Assembly: GCA_050949055.1 (NCBI GenBank) | Contig: JBMNFA010000009.1 | Span: 1 to 64,000 of the forward strand | Reading direction: 5' to 3' | DNA length: 64,000 bases | Origin: JAEZJZ01 sp050949055 | GTDB taxonomy: Bacteria > Bacillota > UBA994 > UBA5500 | In this document: in pieces, positions 26,831 to 36,561 of the stretch | How positions within the stretch are numbered: position 1 is the stretch's first letter | Layout: every line of letters begins with the position of its first letter | Notes under the pieces: generated by a model | The model's input: the letters and a program-made list of their open reading frames with translations, nothing else | Database searches by the model: none | Told to the model about the DNA's origin: nothing | Program-made: the position numbers and the translations under genes

Positions 26831-28471
26831 TCAGCTTTGCGCCTCCTTTGAACACAACGGTAGATGCAGCCGGAACTCACTACCTCGGCCATACTCACTG
26901 GTATACGATATCTCCCCGCCCAATAGGTCAGACAACCTCTTGCACAGGTAAAGGCCGAGCCCGCTGCCGTCCGAGTGATAGGGCCCCGTGGCGCTGGCCT
27001 GGTCGAAGGCTTCAAACAACCGGTTCTGCGCTTCCGGCTTGATGCCAATGCCAGTATCGCAGACGCAGAACAGCGCCTGCTGTTGGCCATCCACATCCGC
27101 GGTCTTTACTAGCACTCGAATCTCGCCCTGTTCCGTGAACTTGATGGCGTTATGCATCAGATTAAGCAACACCTGCATCAGAGCACGGCGGTCGGTATGC
27201 AGGGTCAGATCAGGTTCAGGCGGCTGAATGATCAGCGGCAAGCCCTTGTTGTCAGCCAAGGGGCGAAGAGTGCCCGCAACCTCCTGCAGCACGCTGGAGC
27301 AGGAGATGGGTTCAGGATATATGCTCACCTTGCCCGACTCGATCTTGGCCAAATCCAGCAGGTCGTTGATCAGCAATAGCAGCTGTCGGGCGCTGGTGGA
27401 GATGTAGCCCAACTGCTCCTCCTGCTCCGCCGTCAGTGGCCCGGGCAGCTTCATCTGCAGCACTCCGGTGAAGCCGATAATCGCATTTAGCGGGGTACGC
27501 AGCTCGTGGCTCATGTTGGCCAGGAACCTGTCTTTAGCCAGGTTGGCGTTTTCCAACTCGTGGGTTTTCTGCTGCAGGTGGCCCTCCGCCAATTTGCGCT
27601 GCTCGATCTCCAGGCGTAGCCGTCTGTTGGCTTCCTCCAGTTCCATGGTGCGCTCTGCTACGCGCCGCTCCAGCTCGTCGTGGGCTGCACGCAGCTCCTC
27701 CTCAGCCCGTTCGCGCTCGGTGACATCGCGAAAGACCAGGATCACCCCGATGATTCGCCCCTGCTCGTCCTTGATCGGCGCTGCACTGTCATCTATCGGC
27801 ACCTCCGTGCCGTCCTTGGCGATCAACAGGGTATGGTTGGCCAAGCCGACCACCCTGCGTTCCCGCAGCACTTTGGACGCCGGGTTTTCAATCGGGAGAC
27901 GGGTATCTCGGTTGATCAACAGCATTACCTCAGTCAACCGCCGCCCCTTCACCTCGGACAGTTGCCAGCCGGTGAGTTGCTCTGCCACGGCGTTCATGAA
28001 GGTGATCTGCCCAGCTTGATCGGTGGCGATTACGCCGTCGCCGATGCTGCGCAGCGTGGTGGCAAACCACTCCCGGCTCTCTTGCAGTTGCCTCTCCATA
28101 CGGTGCTTATAGAGAGCCATATCGATAGCGATATCCAGCTCCCGCTCCTTGAAGGGCTTAACCAAATACCCATAGGGGGCAGTCACTTTAGCTCGCTGCA
28201 CAGTGTCCTGATCCGCGTAAGCGGTTAAGTACACCACCGGAATACCGAAGCGGGATTGGACCTCCTGGGCCGCTGTCACACCATCGACGTCTCCGTGCAG
28301 CATGATGTCCATCAGCACCAGGTCCGGACAAACTTGCTCTACCAGCCGGAGTGCCTCTTCGCCGGAAAACGCGATGTCTGGAGCCGAGTACCCCAGGTTA
28401 GTCAGACGATGTTGAATATCCAACGCTTCAATGCCTTCATCTTCTACGATCAGGATCCTTGCCTTGGGCAT
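26831..28471 (-). CDS. Hybrid histidine kinase, receiver-PAS-HisKA-HATPase
   Basis: A 546-residue kinase. The N-terminal receiver (4-120) has DLVLMDIMLHGDVDG; a PAS/PAC domain spans about 140-260 (SIGDGVIATDQAGQITFMNA, IIGVILVFRDVTERERAEEE). After a coiled coil come the H-box FLANMSHELRTPLNAI and the ATP-binding boxes LLNLMHNAIKFTEQ, CDTGIGIKPE and GSGLGLYLCK. The ATG at 28471 is chosen for its GGAGGG site; the upstream frame overlaps the giant kinase gene. It starts 20 bases after that gene and stops where the receiver gene begins, so the three are co-transcribed. Confidence 0.9.
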   Translation of the reverse strand: MPKARILIVEDEGIEALDIQHRLTNLGYSAPDIAFSGEEALRLVEQVCPDLVLMDIMLHGDVDGVTAAQEVQSRFGIPVVYLTAYADQDTVQRAKVTAPYGYLVKPFKERELDIAIDMALYKHRMERQLQESREWFATTLRSIGDGVIATDQAGQITFMNAVAEQLTGWQLSEVKGRRLTEVMLLINRDTRLPIENPASKVLRERRVVGLANHTLLIAKDGTEVPIDDSAAPIKDEQGRIIGVILVFRDVTERERAEEELRAAHDELERRVAERTMELEEANRRLRLEIEQRKLAEGHLQQKTHELENANLAKDRFLANMSHELRTPLNAIIGFTGVLQMKLPGPLTAEQEEQLGYISTSARQLLLLINDLLDLAKIESGKVSIYPEPISCSSVLQEVAGTLRPLADNKGLPLIIQPPEPDLTLHTDRRALMQVLLNLMHNAIKFTEQGEIRVLVKTADVDGQQQALFCVCDTGIGIKPEAQNRLFEAFDQASATGPYHSDGSGLGLYLCKRLSDLLGGEISYTSEYGRGSEFRLHLPLCSKEAQS

Positions 28472-28491
28472 GAGGCTATCCCTCCAGATAA

Positions 28492-31400
28492 TCAGAATAC
28501 GATTGTGAACTCGGTCTTGCCTTGGCTCCCTAAACGAATGCTGCCTCGCAGTTGCTTGACCAACACATTGACCACCTTCAGCCCTAACGTCTGACATGTC
28601 TCTATGTCGAAATCTGTCGGCAAACCCACCCCGTTATCAGCAACGGTGAGGACAAACTGACCACTCGAACTGCGTTGCAGCAAGACAACGATTTCCTTCT
28701 GCTCCACCGCATGCCCAGCTGGAAAGGCATGTTTGAGGGCGTTGGACACCAGTTCATTGATGATCAAGGCACAAGGTATCACCGTATCCACATCCAACGA
28801 GATATCCTCCACGAGGACACGCGGTTTGACTATCCGCTCGCTGACTCCATACGAGAGGAACAGATTGGCCACCAGATTGCGAATGTACTGAGGTAAGTTG
28901 AGTCTGCTCAGTGACTCCGATTGGTATAGCTGCTCGTGAATGAGGGCCATGGAGTAAATGCGATTCTTGCTTTCTTTCAGCAACTCCAGCACTTTTTCAT
29001 CTGCTGTGTACAGTGATTGCAGGTTGAGCATGCTGTGGATGATCTGCAGATTGTTCTTGACCCGATGGTGAATCTCTTTCAGCAAGATCTCTCTTTCCTG
29101 CAACGTTTCACGCAGGGCCGCCTCGCTGACATGCAGTTCCTGATTGGCAGCTGCTAGCTGGGCAGTGCGCTGTTCCACCCGTTGCTCCAGCTCCCGGGTC
29201 AGCATCTTAATCTCTTCCTCGGCCCTCTTGCGCTCGGTAATATCCATCCCCATCTCCAAGATCAACGTGGTTCCGTCGGCGTCTGTGAATGGGAAGTCGA
29301 AGACGAGATAGGTGCGGCCATCCGGCCCCGTCCACTCCCACTCCACGCCTCTCCCCGTTTTCAAGACATCGAAGGAATGGCACACTTCGCAAGGTTGTTC
29401 GCGTCCGAAAAGATACTGATAACAGTGTAGCTCTGAGGGCTGACCGAAGCGCTCCCGGAAATACCGATTGGCCAAGGCGATATGATAATCCTGAGTGATC
29501 AACACCAGGTAGACTGGGAGCCTTTCCAGGATGGAGTTAAATCGCTGTCGTTCCACCCGCACTGCTTCCTCCGCCCGCTTGCGTTCCACAACATCCCTTT
29601 CCAACTGCTGATTGGCTTTAGCCAATTCAGCGGTTCTCTCCCTCACCCTCAGTTCCGCCTCTTCATTGGCTTTGCGCAGTGCTTCCTCTACCCGCCGCAT
29701 TTCTTCCACCAGCCGGGCGTTGTCCAAGGCGATGGCCGCTTGCGAAGTGAGCAGTTCGGTCATCTGCGCCTTTTCCGGCGTGAACAGGCCGTCGGCCAGG
29801 CGGTTCTCCAAGTAGAGCGCACCAATCTTCTTGGATTGCTTCAGCACGGGCAAGCAAAGCACTGAGCGCAGCTCAAGCCGCTGCACCTCGGGATTGTCTT
29901 TGAATTCACCTGAGTGGGCAGCGTCATCCAGAATGATTCTTTCACCCGTCCGAAATACGTAGCGCACAATCGCCTTGCAGATGTGGGCGGCATCATCTAA
30001 CCTTTGGCTTATTGTGCGCACAGCCTTCCCATCCGGCACATGGCTCTCCGCGCGCACCAACAGTTCGCCCTGTTCCGCTATCATCAGATACCCATGTTGC
30101 GCGCCAGAGCTTTCTATGACCACGTTCATAATCCTGGTCAGCAGCTCATCTAGCTCGATCTCAGCGGAAATGGCCAGGGAGGATTTCATCAGGTATTCAA
30201 CGTCCAGGTCCGGCAGGGCGGAACCGGCAACAGACTCTCTATCAGGCTGCACCACCAATGTCCGCGGCGGCCGACACTCCGGACGCCGATGCCTGAGGAC
30301 AGCTTCTTTTCGTTCCGCGCGGCACTGGTGGTAGAGGCGAGCTGCCTCCACCAGATACACCGTCCCAGAAGTATGTCCCGCCTGCAGCAGCATCTCTCCC
30401 AGACATTCGTTCAGATATCCCTCCAGGAAGGCGTAGCCCTGCTGACGAGCGATGTCGATGGCGTCCAGATAGAGGCTTCTGGCCTCGCGGAAGCTCCCGG
30501 TGACCCGCTCCAGCTCCGCATGGACCAGCGCTAGGTAGGGCTTTAGCAGCGGCCCCAGTGCCGCCCAAGTCTCCAATTGATCCATCAGGGGCTGTATCTG
30601 CGACCTCAGTTCAGCTATGTCTTGACAGCCAATCCCCAGCTCAAACAGCTTCAGCTGGTTCAACACCAGGAAGGCGAACCACTGCCGCTTCAGCACGTTG
30701 TCGGTCAACCCGGACAGGTACTGGCGCACACTCTCCAGGCACTGTCCGGCCTCTCTATATTCGCCGCAGTAGTAGTGACTGATCGCCCGCAGGACAAAGT
30801 AGCTCCCGGCGGAGGCGATATGATTGTCCCGCACCCAGCGCCGCAGCCGCCCCTCCATCGGCAGGCTGGAAAAACCATGCTTCATCGGCTCTATCCACCC
30901 TGCCTGCACCGCCTCGGCCAAACCTACCGAGAAGGAGAGGTGGAAGCGTTGGGAAAACTGTAGACATTCCTTGGCATACTCCTCAATCACGGACAGGTCG
31001 TGACCCTGCACCTGGAGATTCCACATCAACGGACCGTAGGAGAGACCGGCATTATACAAGTCGCCACAGTTCTTTCCGCATTGGATCGCCCGCAGGCAGT
31101 AGTCCGCAATTTGCTTGGGGTGGCTGCGCGAGTGCATGTTGCACCAGACAATGCCATTCATCCCTCTGGTGGCACCGAAGGTGTTGGGATGCTTGGCGGA
31201 GAGGTCGCGGGCCAAATCCTCATAGCGAAATGCCTGCTCAAAGTCTCCCGCCTCTGCCAGCTGTAGCCCCATGATGGTGAAGGAATAGATCACCGATTCG
31301 TCCATGCCGCCGGCGAGGCAATGCTTTGTCGACTGTGCGGCCGAAAGATAGAGCTGGGGCACCAACCCCGACATGTACAAATCCGGAATTAGCTCGCTGT

Positions 31401-34095
31401 AAAACGCCAATTCCACCTTGTTCTTGCGGTCGCCGGTGAGCGGCATATCCCGCAGCGTCTGCCAGATACCCTCTCCTGCTTGGGAGATTTCCGACATGAT
31501 CTCCCTTCGCCTGCGGTCAGCTTCAGCCGGATCCCTAGGGATGTCCTTATCAAAGTACGCCAAGCCCTGATTGGCGGTCTCGATGGCGTTCTGGAAGCTG
31601 CCGATGGAGGATAAGGACGTGGTCTGCTCTGCCAGGCACTCGGCCCGATCCAGGTCAGTGCGGGCATGCGCCAACAGTTGGTTGAGCAGTTGCTCGGAGT
31701 TCTCGTAGTTACCACACATCAGCTCCGTCTTGGCAGCTTTCTGCAGTATCTGGAAGGTACGCTGGTAGCGGTCATCTGACCAGCAGTCATCGGGCAGCAA
31801 CTGATAGCTAAGCGAGTAGTATTGCCTGGCCGCTTCGGTAGCCAGGGAGTCGAGGGCCTTGTTGCCCGCATAGTAGTTCAGATCGGAGAGCAGGTAGGCA
31901 GTCTGACGGTCTAGGCAGTCTGCCCGCCCCAGGTTAAGATGGGAGACCATGACAAACAGCTGGTCCAGCTTCTCGATATCGCTGGCCTGAGGAGGAAGCC
32001 GACGCAGCAGCTGGCTGCCCACTTGCCAATGAATCTGCCGGAGCAGTTCCTTGGGGGTGGAAGTTAGCACCGCCTCCTGAACCCGGTCGTGCACAAACTG
32101 CAGCTGCCCTTTGTTCTCAATCAGCAGCCCCTGACTGAGGGCGGGCCGCAATAGCCGGTAGGTCTCCACCAGCGATTTTCCCAAAGTATCAGAGACTTCT
32201 CCGGGCGAAAAGGTGTTGCCCATGCACGCGCAGTACCGCAGTAACTCAATCAGATCGGGATGTAACTTCTGCATCTTGGCGCTGAACAGGGCCACCACGT
32301 TATTAGGCATGGGTGAATCGCCGATTTTATCCAAATCCCAACGCCACTGCCCCGCTTCATCCAAGAAGAGCAAGTCTTCGTTATGCAAGTAAGACAAGCT
32401 CTCGCTGACGAAAAGGGGGTTCCCTTCGCTCAATTGGCAGATAAACTGGGATAGCTCCTCGGTTTGCGCGGCAGGCGAGTCAAGGATGTGCGCCACCATC
32501 TGATGGCAGTGCTCCAACGATAGTCGCTGCAACCTGATTTCCTTGAGTGGCCATCCGCCCTGATTCGCCCGGCGAATTAGCTTGGCCAACGGATGGCTAG
32601 GTTCCACTTCGTTGAGGCGATAGGCACCGATCAGGAAGAGGTAGGGATGCTCATGATGGTTGGCTAGGATGTTCTGCAAGAAGTCGAAGGAGGCGCTATC
32701 ACACCACTGCAAGTCGTCGATAAACAACGTCAGCGGGTTCTCCCGGCTGGCCAAGCAACTGATGAAGCGGTCGAAGACATCATTGAAACGATTCAGTGCC
32801 TCCACCGGGGGCAGCGGGTTGACCTCGGGCTGGGGGCCAATCAAGACCTCCAGCTCCGGGATTACGTCGATCAAGACCTGTCCATTTCTGCCCACTGCCT
32901 GCAGCACCCTGTCTCTCCAATAGGTTACCCGAGCATCGCTTTCCGTCAAGAATGTGCGAATGAGATGCCTCAGAGCCTGGAGCAGGGAGCTATAGGGGAT
33001 GTTCTTTTGATAGGTATCGAACTTCCCGGAAGCAAAGTAGCCGTGGTGACTGACGATGGGCTGCTGCAACTCCTGAATGAGGCGCGTCTTGCCGATTCCC
33101 GACAACCCGGAGATGAGCAGGCAGCCGAACCTGCCCTCAGCCACCGACTCGTATTCGCTTAGGATCAGCTCGGCTTCCTGCTCCCTACCCACCATTTTGG
33201 AGATGAAGGTAATCTGGTGAGCATGCACATTCTTCTCCAGCGGGAAGTCGCTGACAGTGCCGGTGGCGACATATTCCTCCTGGCAACGCAATAGGTCCGT
33301 CAACAGCCCTTGCCCGCTCTGATAGCGCTTCTCGGGTTCCTTGAGCAGCAGCTTGTCAATTATCTGACTGACCGTGCGGGGGACGTGGGGCACTAAGAAA
33401 TGCACACTGGGAGCCTCTGCGGCCAAATGGCAGTGGATCAGCTCCAAGGGGTCGGGAGAATAGAAGGGAAGATCTCCGGTCAGCAGCTCGTAGAGGATAA
33501 TACCCACCGAATAGAGATCGGAAGCAAAACCGACCCGATGGTTGATGCGGCCGGTCTGCTCGGGAGACGTATAGGCCAGGGTTCCCCGGACAAAGGAATG
33601 GTCATAGATGAAGTGACTGACCTCTCGCACATCAACAGCGCCAATGAAGTCGATCAACTGCACATCCAGGGTAGTGGGGTCGACAAGCACGTTGTGCGGC
33701 TTGATCCCGCCATGAATAATGCCAGCGGCGTGGACCTTGGCCAAGGCTCGGGCCAGCTCGCAGGCAATGGTGAAAGATCGGTGCCAATCACCCCTGCCAT
33801 CAGGCCCAATCAGCTGATCCAGGGTAACGCCGTCGGAATAGTCCCTGGCCAGCCAACAGTTGCCATCGTGCACACCTACCCCTATCGGCGTGACCAACTG
33901 GCGGTCACGCAAAACCTTGAGATGGGTGAGTCGTTGATTAAGCTGCGCTAACTTGGACTCAGTGGGACTGACCGCCTTCAGCACCTTGAGAACGACCTGG
34001 TGACTGGGATCTGCTCTGAAGCAACCCTTGTAGACATCCGCTTGCGGCGTCTCGGCCATTTTCTCTAGGAAACGGAAATCTGAAAAAATCACCAC
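28492..34095 (-). CDS. Giant signalling protein: kinase-like domain, AAA ATPase, helical repeats, GAF, PAS, histidine kinase
   Basis: 1867 residues. Residues 1-280 form a Ser/Thr-kinase fold with Lys37 (VVLKVLK), but the catalytic loop reads HGGIKPHN (128-135), Gly for the catalytic Asp, and DFI (149-151) replaces DFG. An AAA domain follows with Walker A GLSGIGKT (330-337) and Walker B LTLFIDDLQW. About 700-1250 are helical repeats. Then come a GAF domain (about 1300-1470), a PAS domain (about 1510-1640) and a HisKA_2-type kinase with ILLKEIHHRVKNNLQII (His near 1677), LIINELVSNALKHAFP and VADNGVGLP. Related proteins exist in cyanobacteria and Clostridia. It heads the signalling operon. Confidence 0.88.
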   Translation of the reverse strand: MVIFSDFRFLEKMAETPQADVYKGCFRADPSHQVVLKVLKAVSPTESKLAQLNQRLTHLKVLRDRQLVTPIGVGVHDGNCWLARDYSDGVTLDQLIGPDGRGDWHRSFTIACELARALAKVHAAGIIHGGIKPHNVLVDPTTLDVQLIDFIGAVDVREVSHFIYDHSFVRGTLAYTSPEQTGRINHRVGFASDLYSVGIILYELLTGDLPFYSPDPLELIHCHLAAEAPSVHFLVPHVPRTVSQIIDKLLLKEPEKRYQSGQGLLTDLLRCQEEYVATGTVSDFPLEKNVHAHQITFISKMVGREQEAELILSEYESVAEGRFGCLLISGLSGIGKTRLIQELQQPIVSHHGYFASGKFDTYQKNIPYSSLLQALRHLIRTFLTESDARVTYWRDRVLQAVGRNGQVLIDVIPELEVLIGPQPEVNPLPPVEALNRFNDVFDRFISCLASRENPLTLFIDDLQWCDSASFDFLQNILANHHEHPYLFLIGAYRLNEVEPSHPLAKLIRRANQGGWPLKEIRLQRLSLEHCHQMVAHILDSPAAQTEELSQFICQLSEGNPLFVSESLSYLHNEDLLFLDEAGQWRWDLDKIGDSPMPNNVVALFSAKMQKLHPDLIELLRYCACMGNTFSPGEVSDTLGKSLVETYRLLRPALSQGLLIENKGQLQFVHDRVQEAVLTSTPKELLRQIHWQVGSQLLRRLPPQASDIEKLDQLFVMVSHLNLGRADCLDRQTAYLLSDLNYYAGNKALDSLATEAARQYYSLSYQLLPDDCWSDDRYQRTFQILQKAAKTELMCGNYENSEQLLNQLLAHARTDLDRAECLAEQTTSLSSIGSFQNAIETANQGLAYFDKDIPRDPAEADRRRREIMSEISQAGEGIWQTLRDMPLTGDRKNKVELAFYSELIPDLYMSGLVPQLYLSAAQSTKHCLAGGMDESVIYSFTIMGLQLAEAGDFEQAFRYEDLARDLSAKHPNTFGATRGMNGIVWCNMHSRSHPKQIADYCLRAIQCGKNCGDLYNAGLSYGPLMWNLQVQGHDLSVIEEYAKECLQFSQRFHLSFSVGLAEAVQAGWIEPMKHGFSSLPMEGRLRRWVRDNHIASAGSYFVLRAISHYYCGEYREAGQCLESVRQYLSGLTDNVLKRQWFAFLVLNQLKLFELGIGCQDIAELRSQIQPLMDQLETWAALGPLLKPYLALVHAELERVTGSFREARSLYLDAIDIARQQGYAFLEGYLNECLGEMLLQAGHTSGTVYLVEAARLYHQCRAERKEAVLRHRRPECRPPRTLVVQPDRESVAGSALPDLDVEYLMKSSLAISAEIELDELLTRIMNVVIESSGAQHGYLMIAEQGELLVRAESHVPDGKAVRTISQRLDDAAHICKAIVRYVFRTGERIILDDAAHSGEFKDNPEVQRLELRSVLCLPVLKQSKKIGALYLENRLADGLFTPEKAQMTELLTSQAAIALDNARLVEEMRRVEEALRKANEEAELRVRERTAELAKANQQLERDVVERKRAEEAVRVERQRFNSILERLPVYLVLITQDYHIALANRYFRERFGQPSELHCYQYLFGREQPCEVCHSFDVLKTGRGVEWEWTGPDGRTYLVFDFPFTDADGTTLILEMGMDITERKRAEEEIKMLTRELEQRVEQRTAQLAAANQELHVSEAALRETLQEREILLKEIHHRVKNNLQIIHSMLNLQSLYTADEKVLELLKESKNRIYSMALIHEQLYQSESLSRLNLPQYIRNLVANLFLSYGVSERIVKPRVLVEDISLDVDTVIPCALIINELVSNALKHAFPAGHAVEQKEIVVLLQRSSSGQFVLTVADNGVGLPTDFDIETCQTLGLKVVNVLVKQLRGSIRLGSQGKTEFTIVF

Positions 34096-34378
34096 ATATC
34101 ACCAACCTGGCTGTTGCTAGACTATCGACGGACGGAGGCGTTTGCAGCAGGCGATCCCTGCCGCCAAAGGGCCCCTGAGGCTCCGTCAATGTGCTAAAGC
34201 TCTGTTCGACAACTGGTGGCCTTTTCCTGCTAGTGCGATCCATGTTGTCCCTCCACGACAAAGGAGATCACTAGATGTTGTATGTCGAAACTAAAGTGAT
34301 ACAACATACACCGATCGACATGGTTTTCGGGGCAGCTGTGATATAGTGCAAAAAGATGGCAAGGAAAGGAGTGACCTT
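34096..34378. promoter_or_regulatory. Divergent control region with a 9-base inverted repeat
   Basis: This 283-base gap between the giant kinase gene (leftward) and a receiver gene (rightward) holds no credible gene. ATGTTGTAT (34275-34283) is repeated inverted as ATACAACAT (34299-34307) with 15 bases between, a plausible operator for a dimeric regulator. No strong -35/-10 pair was identified with confidence. Confidence 0.4.
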
Positions 34379-34759
34379 ATGGCACGGGTGCTGATCATGG
34401 AAGACGAACCAGGCATCAAGATGGTCCTGGAAATGGTCCTGCGGGAAGAGGGCCATCAAGTCACCGCAGTCGAAGATGGGCAGAGAGGGCTGCAAGCCCT
34501 GGAATCTGGCACGCCGCCTGATGTGGTGTTTGTGGATCTGCATATGCCGATTGTGGATGGGCAGACAGTGCTTGAGCGGATGCAGAACTCGCCGTTGCTA
34601 CGGGGGATTCCTGCGGTGCTGATGACCGGTGACGGTGCCAGTTCACCGCTGTTGCCACCCCGCAGTCACTATGCGGCCATCCTGAGCAAGCCCTTTGACA
34701 TTTGGGATGTTGTACAGCAGGCGCGGCGCCTGTCTGCGCCCAAACGGGCCACTGGATAG
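34379..34759 (+). CDS. Single-domain response regulator
   Basis: A 126-residue receiver from ATG 34379 (AAGGAGTG upstream). It has VLIMEDEPGIKMVLEM, the phospho-acceptor DVVFVDLHMPIVDG and the conserved Lys in ILSKPFDIWD, and no output domain. It is divergent from the kinase operon and is followed by a strong bidirectional terminator. It may be a phosphorylation target of the neighbouring kinases. Confidence 0.9.
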   Translation: MARVLIMEDEPGIKMVLEMVLREEGHQVTAVEDGQRGLQALESGTPPDVVFVDLHMPIVDGQTVLERMQNSPLLRGIPAVLMTGDGASSPLLPPRSHYAAILSKPFDIWDVVQQARRLSAPKRATG

Positions 34760-34799
34760 GGTGCTGGGGCAGCCATGTTTCGCCCTGGGTAAGATATAG

Positions 34800-34839
34800 A
34801 CAAGGGCTGTTCCATCGGCACTGATGGAACAGCCCTTGT
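34800..34839. terminator. Bidirectional terminator between convergent genes
   Basis: A perfect 17-bp stem (34800-34816 with 34823-34839; ACAAGGGCTGTTCCATC) around a GGCACT loop. It lies between the rightward receiver gene and the leftward HAD gene and can serve both. Confidence 0.75.
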
Positions 34840-34851
34840 CAGCGTGTTGAC

Positions 34852-35562
34852 TCACATACGCTGTCGCAGCCATTTGGCCGTTTCCGCCAAACTGCCATGA
34901 TAAAGGCAACCCTGGAAGGAACGCTGATGTCGGTTGATCAGATAGTCCTCCACTATCACCACCGGAATGCCAATCTTGCAGGCAGCCATATCCTCGTCCA
35001 GATCATTGCCGAAGTGAATGCAGTCACTTGCCTCTGCACCGATTTGCTCCAGCACTTCTGCAAAGTAAGCCGGATTCGGTTTGCAGAAGTGCGATGTCTC
35101 TAGGCAGGAGATGTACTCCCAAGGTAAATCAGCCACCCCGGCCCAAGCCAGGCGGTGTTCTACTGCTTTCAACGGAAAAATCGGGTTGGTGGCCAAGACG
35201 ATGCGATACCCCTGATCTAACGCCGCCTGCACGAGTTCCCGGGCCAGGGGACTAGGATGAACATGCTCGACCAAGGCAGGGAAGTGTTCGACATAAAAAC
35301 GGTCGAACAGCGGCTGCATCTCGGCCGCCTCCCTTCCGATCTTCGGCAGAAAATCGGCCATGAACTTCTCTTCATTGGTTCTGCCTGATTCGGCATTACC
35401 GATGGTAGCATAGCTGGAGGCCATGATCTGTTTTACCATCAGCTTTGGCGGGACCAGATGGGCAAACTTGGCGCTGATCAGGCGCAGATACTGGTCCAGA
35501 AAGTAATCGGTATCCATAGGCAACAGAGTGCCGTCCAGATCGAACAGTATGTACTTGGGCAT
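34852..35562 (-). CDS. HAD-superfamily hydrolase (phosphatase)
   Basis: A 236-residue HAD phosphatase. Motif I is LFDLDGTLLPMD with the nucleophile Asp, motif II is IVLATNPIFP, the conserved Lys is in SHFCKPNPAYFAEVL, and motif IV is IHFGNDLDEDMAACKIGI. The cap domain is helical (about 20-90), as in the YjjG/phosphoglycolate-phosphatase group. The substrate cannot be told from the sequence; nucleotide or sugar monophosphates are typical. It ends just after the 34800-34839 terminator. Confidence 0.88.
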   Translation of the reverse strand: MPKYILFDLDGTLLPMDTDYFLDQYLRLISAKFAHLVPPKLMVKQIMASSYATIGNAESGRTNEEKFMADFLPKIGREAAEMQPLFDRFYVEHFPALVEHVHPSPLARELVQAALDQGYRIVLATNPIFPLKAVEHRLAWAGVADLPWEYISCLETSHFCKPNPAYFAEVLEQIGAEASDCIHFGNDLDEDMAACKIGIPVVIVEDYLINRHQRSFQGCLYHGSLAETAKWLRQRM

Positions 35563-35616
35563 ATCAACCTCCGCGCTTGGTTCTCTGGTCTAGTTACGAT
35601 ACCAGCTTATCAAAAT

Positions 35617-35651
35617 GGGGGCAGAGCAGCGAGTGTGGCTGCCATGCCCCC
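35617..35651 (-). terminator. Terminator between the aspartoacylase-like and HAD genes
   Basis: GGGGGCA (35617-35623) pairs with TGCCCCC (35645-35651), extended by GCAGC/GCTGC inside. On the minus strand it is followed by ATTTTGATAAG, so it can end the transcript coming from the upstream hydrolase genes. Confidence 0.55.
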
Positions 35652-35667
35652 TTAACTTGCAGACAGG

Positions 35668-36549
35668 CTATTCAGCCAGTGGTGCGACGTTGGCTAGAGA
35701 GTTGCCCTTGAATACGTAGGAGGCCGGCCTGACGGCAGTGGTGGTTCCGGTCACAGGGGAGAGAATCGCCTCGCCGTTCACGGTGCCCAGGACCTGGCCT
35801 TCCTTGATCGGTTCACCTACTTTGACGGCTGGCAGGAAGACTCCGTCAACCTTGCTCTGCACCGGCTGCAATTTGCCGTAGAATGTGGGCGTCGGCTTGA
35901 TGGCTTCGCCCTTCACCATGCCCAACTGACGCAGCAGGTTGATCAGCGCCTGATAGCACTCCTCAGCAGCGTCCAGGTCGATCACGCCACCCTGCCCACC
36001 GCCGGGCAACTCGATGATCACCGCCGGGATGCCCTTGTCGCAGGCATTGACAAATAGCTGGCCCCGGGTGCCGCCACTCTCGATGATGCGCGGAATGGAG
36101 AGCATGGCGGCCAAATCCTTGGCGCAATCATATTCGTTGTAGATGGCCAAAGTGTAACTGGCCCCGTGCACCCCACAGCAGTGTAGGTCAACGATGTAGT
36201 CCTGATCTTGGGCTTCCTGCCAGATGACATTGGCCACGCCCAAGGTGGGCGCTGAATCCTCGCGACCAGGGAAGATGCGGTTCATGTCCAGTTCGTCGTA
36301 GGGAGAGGTGCGCTGCAGGCGGCGGAAGGCGGTGGGGTTGGAGATAGGAAGTACCTTCAGCGTCCCTTTCTCTAAACCGTGCTCCTCGATAAACTGCATC
36401 ACTCGCTGGGCCACGTAGATGCCGGTGGCTTCTCCGCCATGGATGCCGCCGGTAAAGAACACTTTGGGCGCTCCTTCACCGTAAACGGTGAAGTTCAGCT
36501 CGGCCTTAACAACTTCATCCACAGTATGGGTGTAAGTTTGTTTCTTCAT
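35668..36549 (-). CDS. Succinylglutamate desuccinylase/aspartoacylase-family zinc hydrolase
   Basis: A 293-residue M14-like zinc amidohydrolase. Zinc ligands lie in VFFTGGIHGGEATGIYV (His, Glu) and IVDLHCCGVHG (His). The substrate-carboxylate part is ELDMNRIFPGRED. The last 80 residues (VDGVFLPAVKVGEPIKEGQV) form the beta-rich C-terminal domain usual for the family. It should cleave an N-acyl amino acid or similar amide. It lies 12 bases after the amidohydrolase gene, so the two may share a substrate path. The substrate is not identifiable. Confidence 0.85.
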   Translation of the reverse strand: MKKQTYTHTVDEVVKAELNFTVYGEGAPKVFFTGGIHGGEATGIYVAQRVMQFIEEHGLEKGTLKVLPISNPTAFRRLQRTSPYDELDMNRIFPGREDSAPTLGVANVIWQEAQDQDYIVDLHCCGVHGASYTLAIYNEYDCAKDLAAMLSIPRIIESGGTRGQLFVNACDKGIPAVIIELPGGGQGGVIDLDAAEECYQALINLLRQLGMVKGEAIKPTPTFYGKLQPVQSKVDGVFLPAVKVGEPIKEGQVLGTVNGEAILSPVTGTTTAVRPASYVFKGNSLANVAPLAE

Positions 36550-36561
36550 CTCTATCCCTCC

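Noticed and set aside
33959..34261. 100-residue minus-strand frame before the giant kinase
   Set aside because: It overlaps the kinase start in another frame and has no ribosome site or domain.
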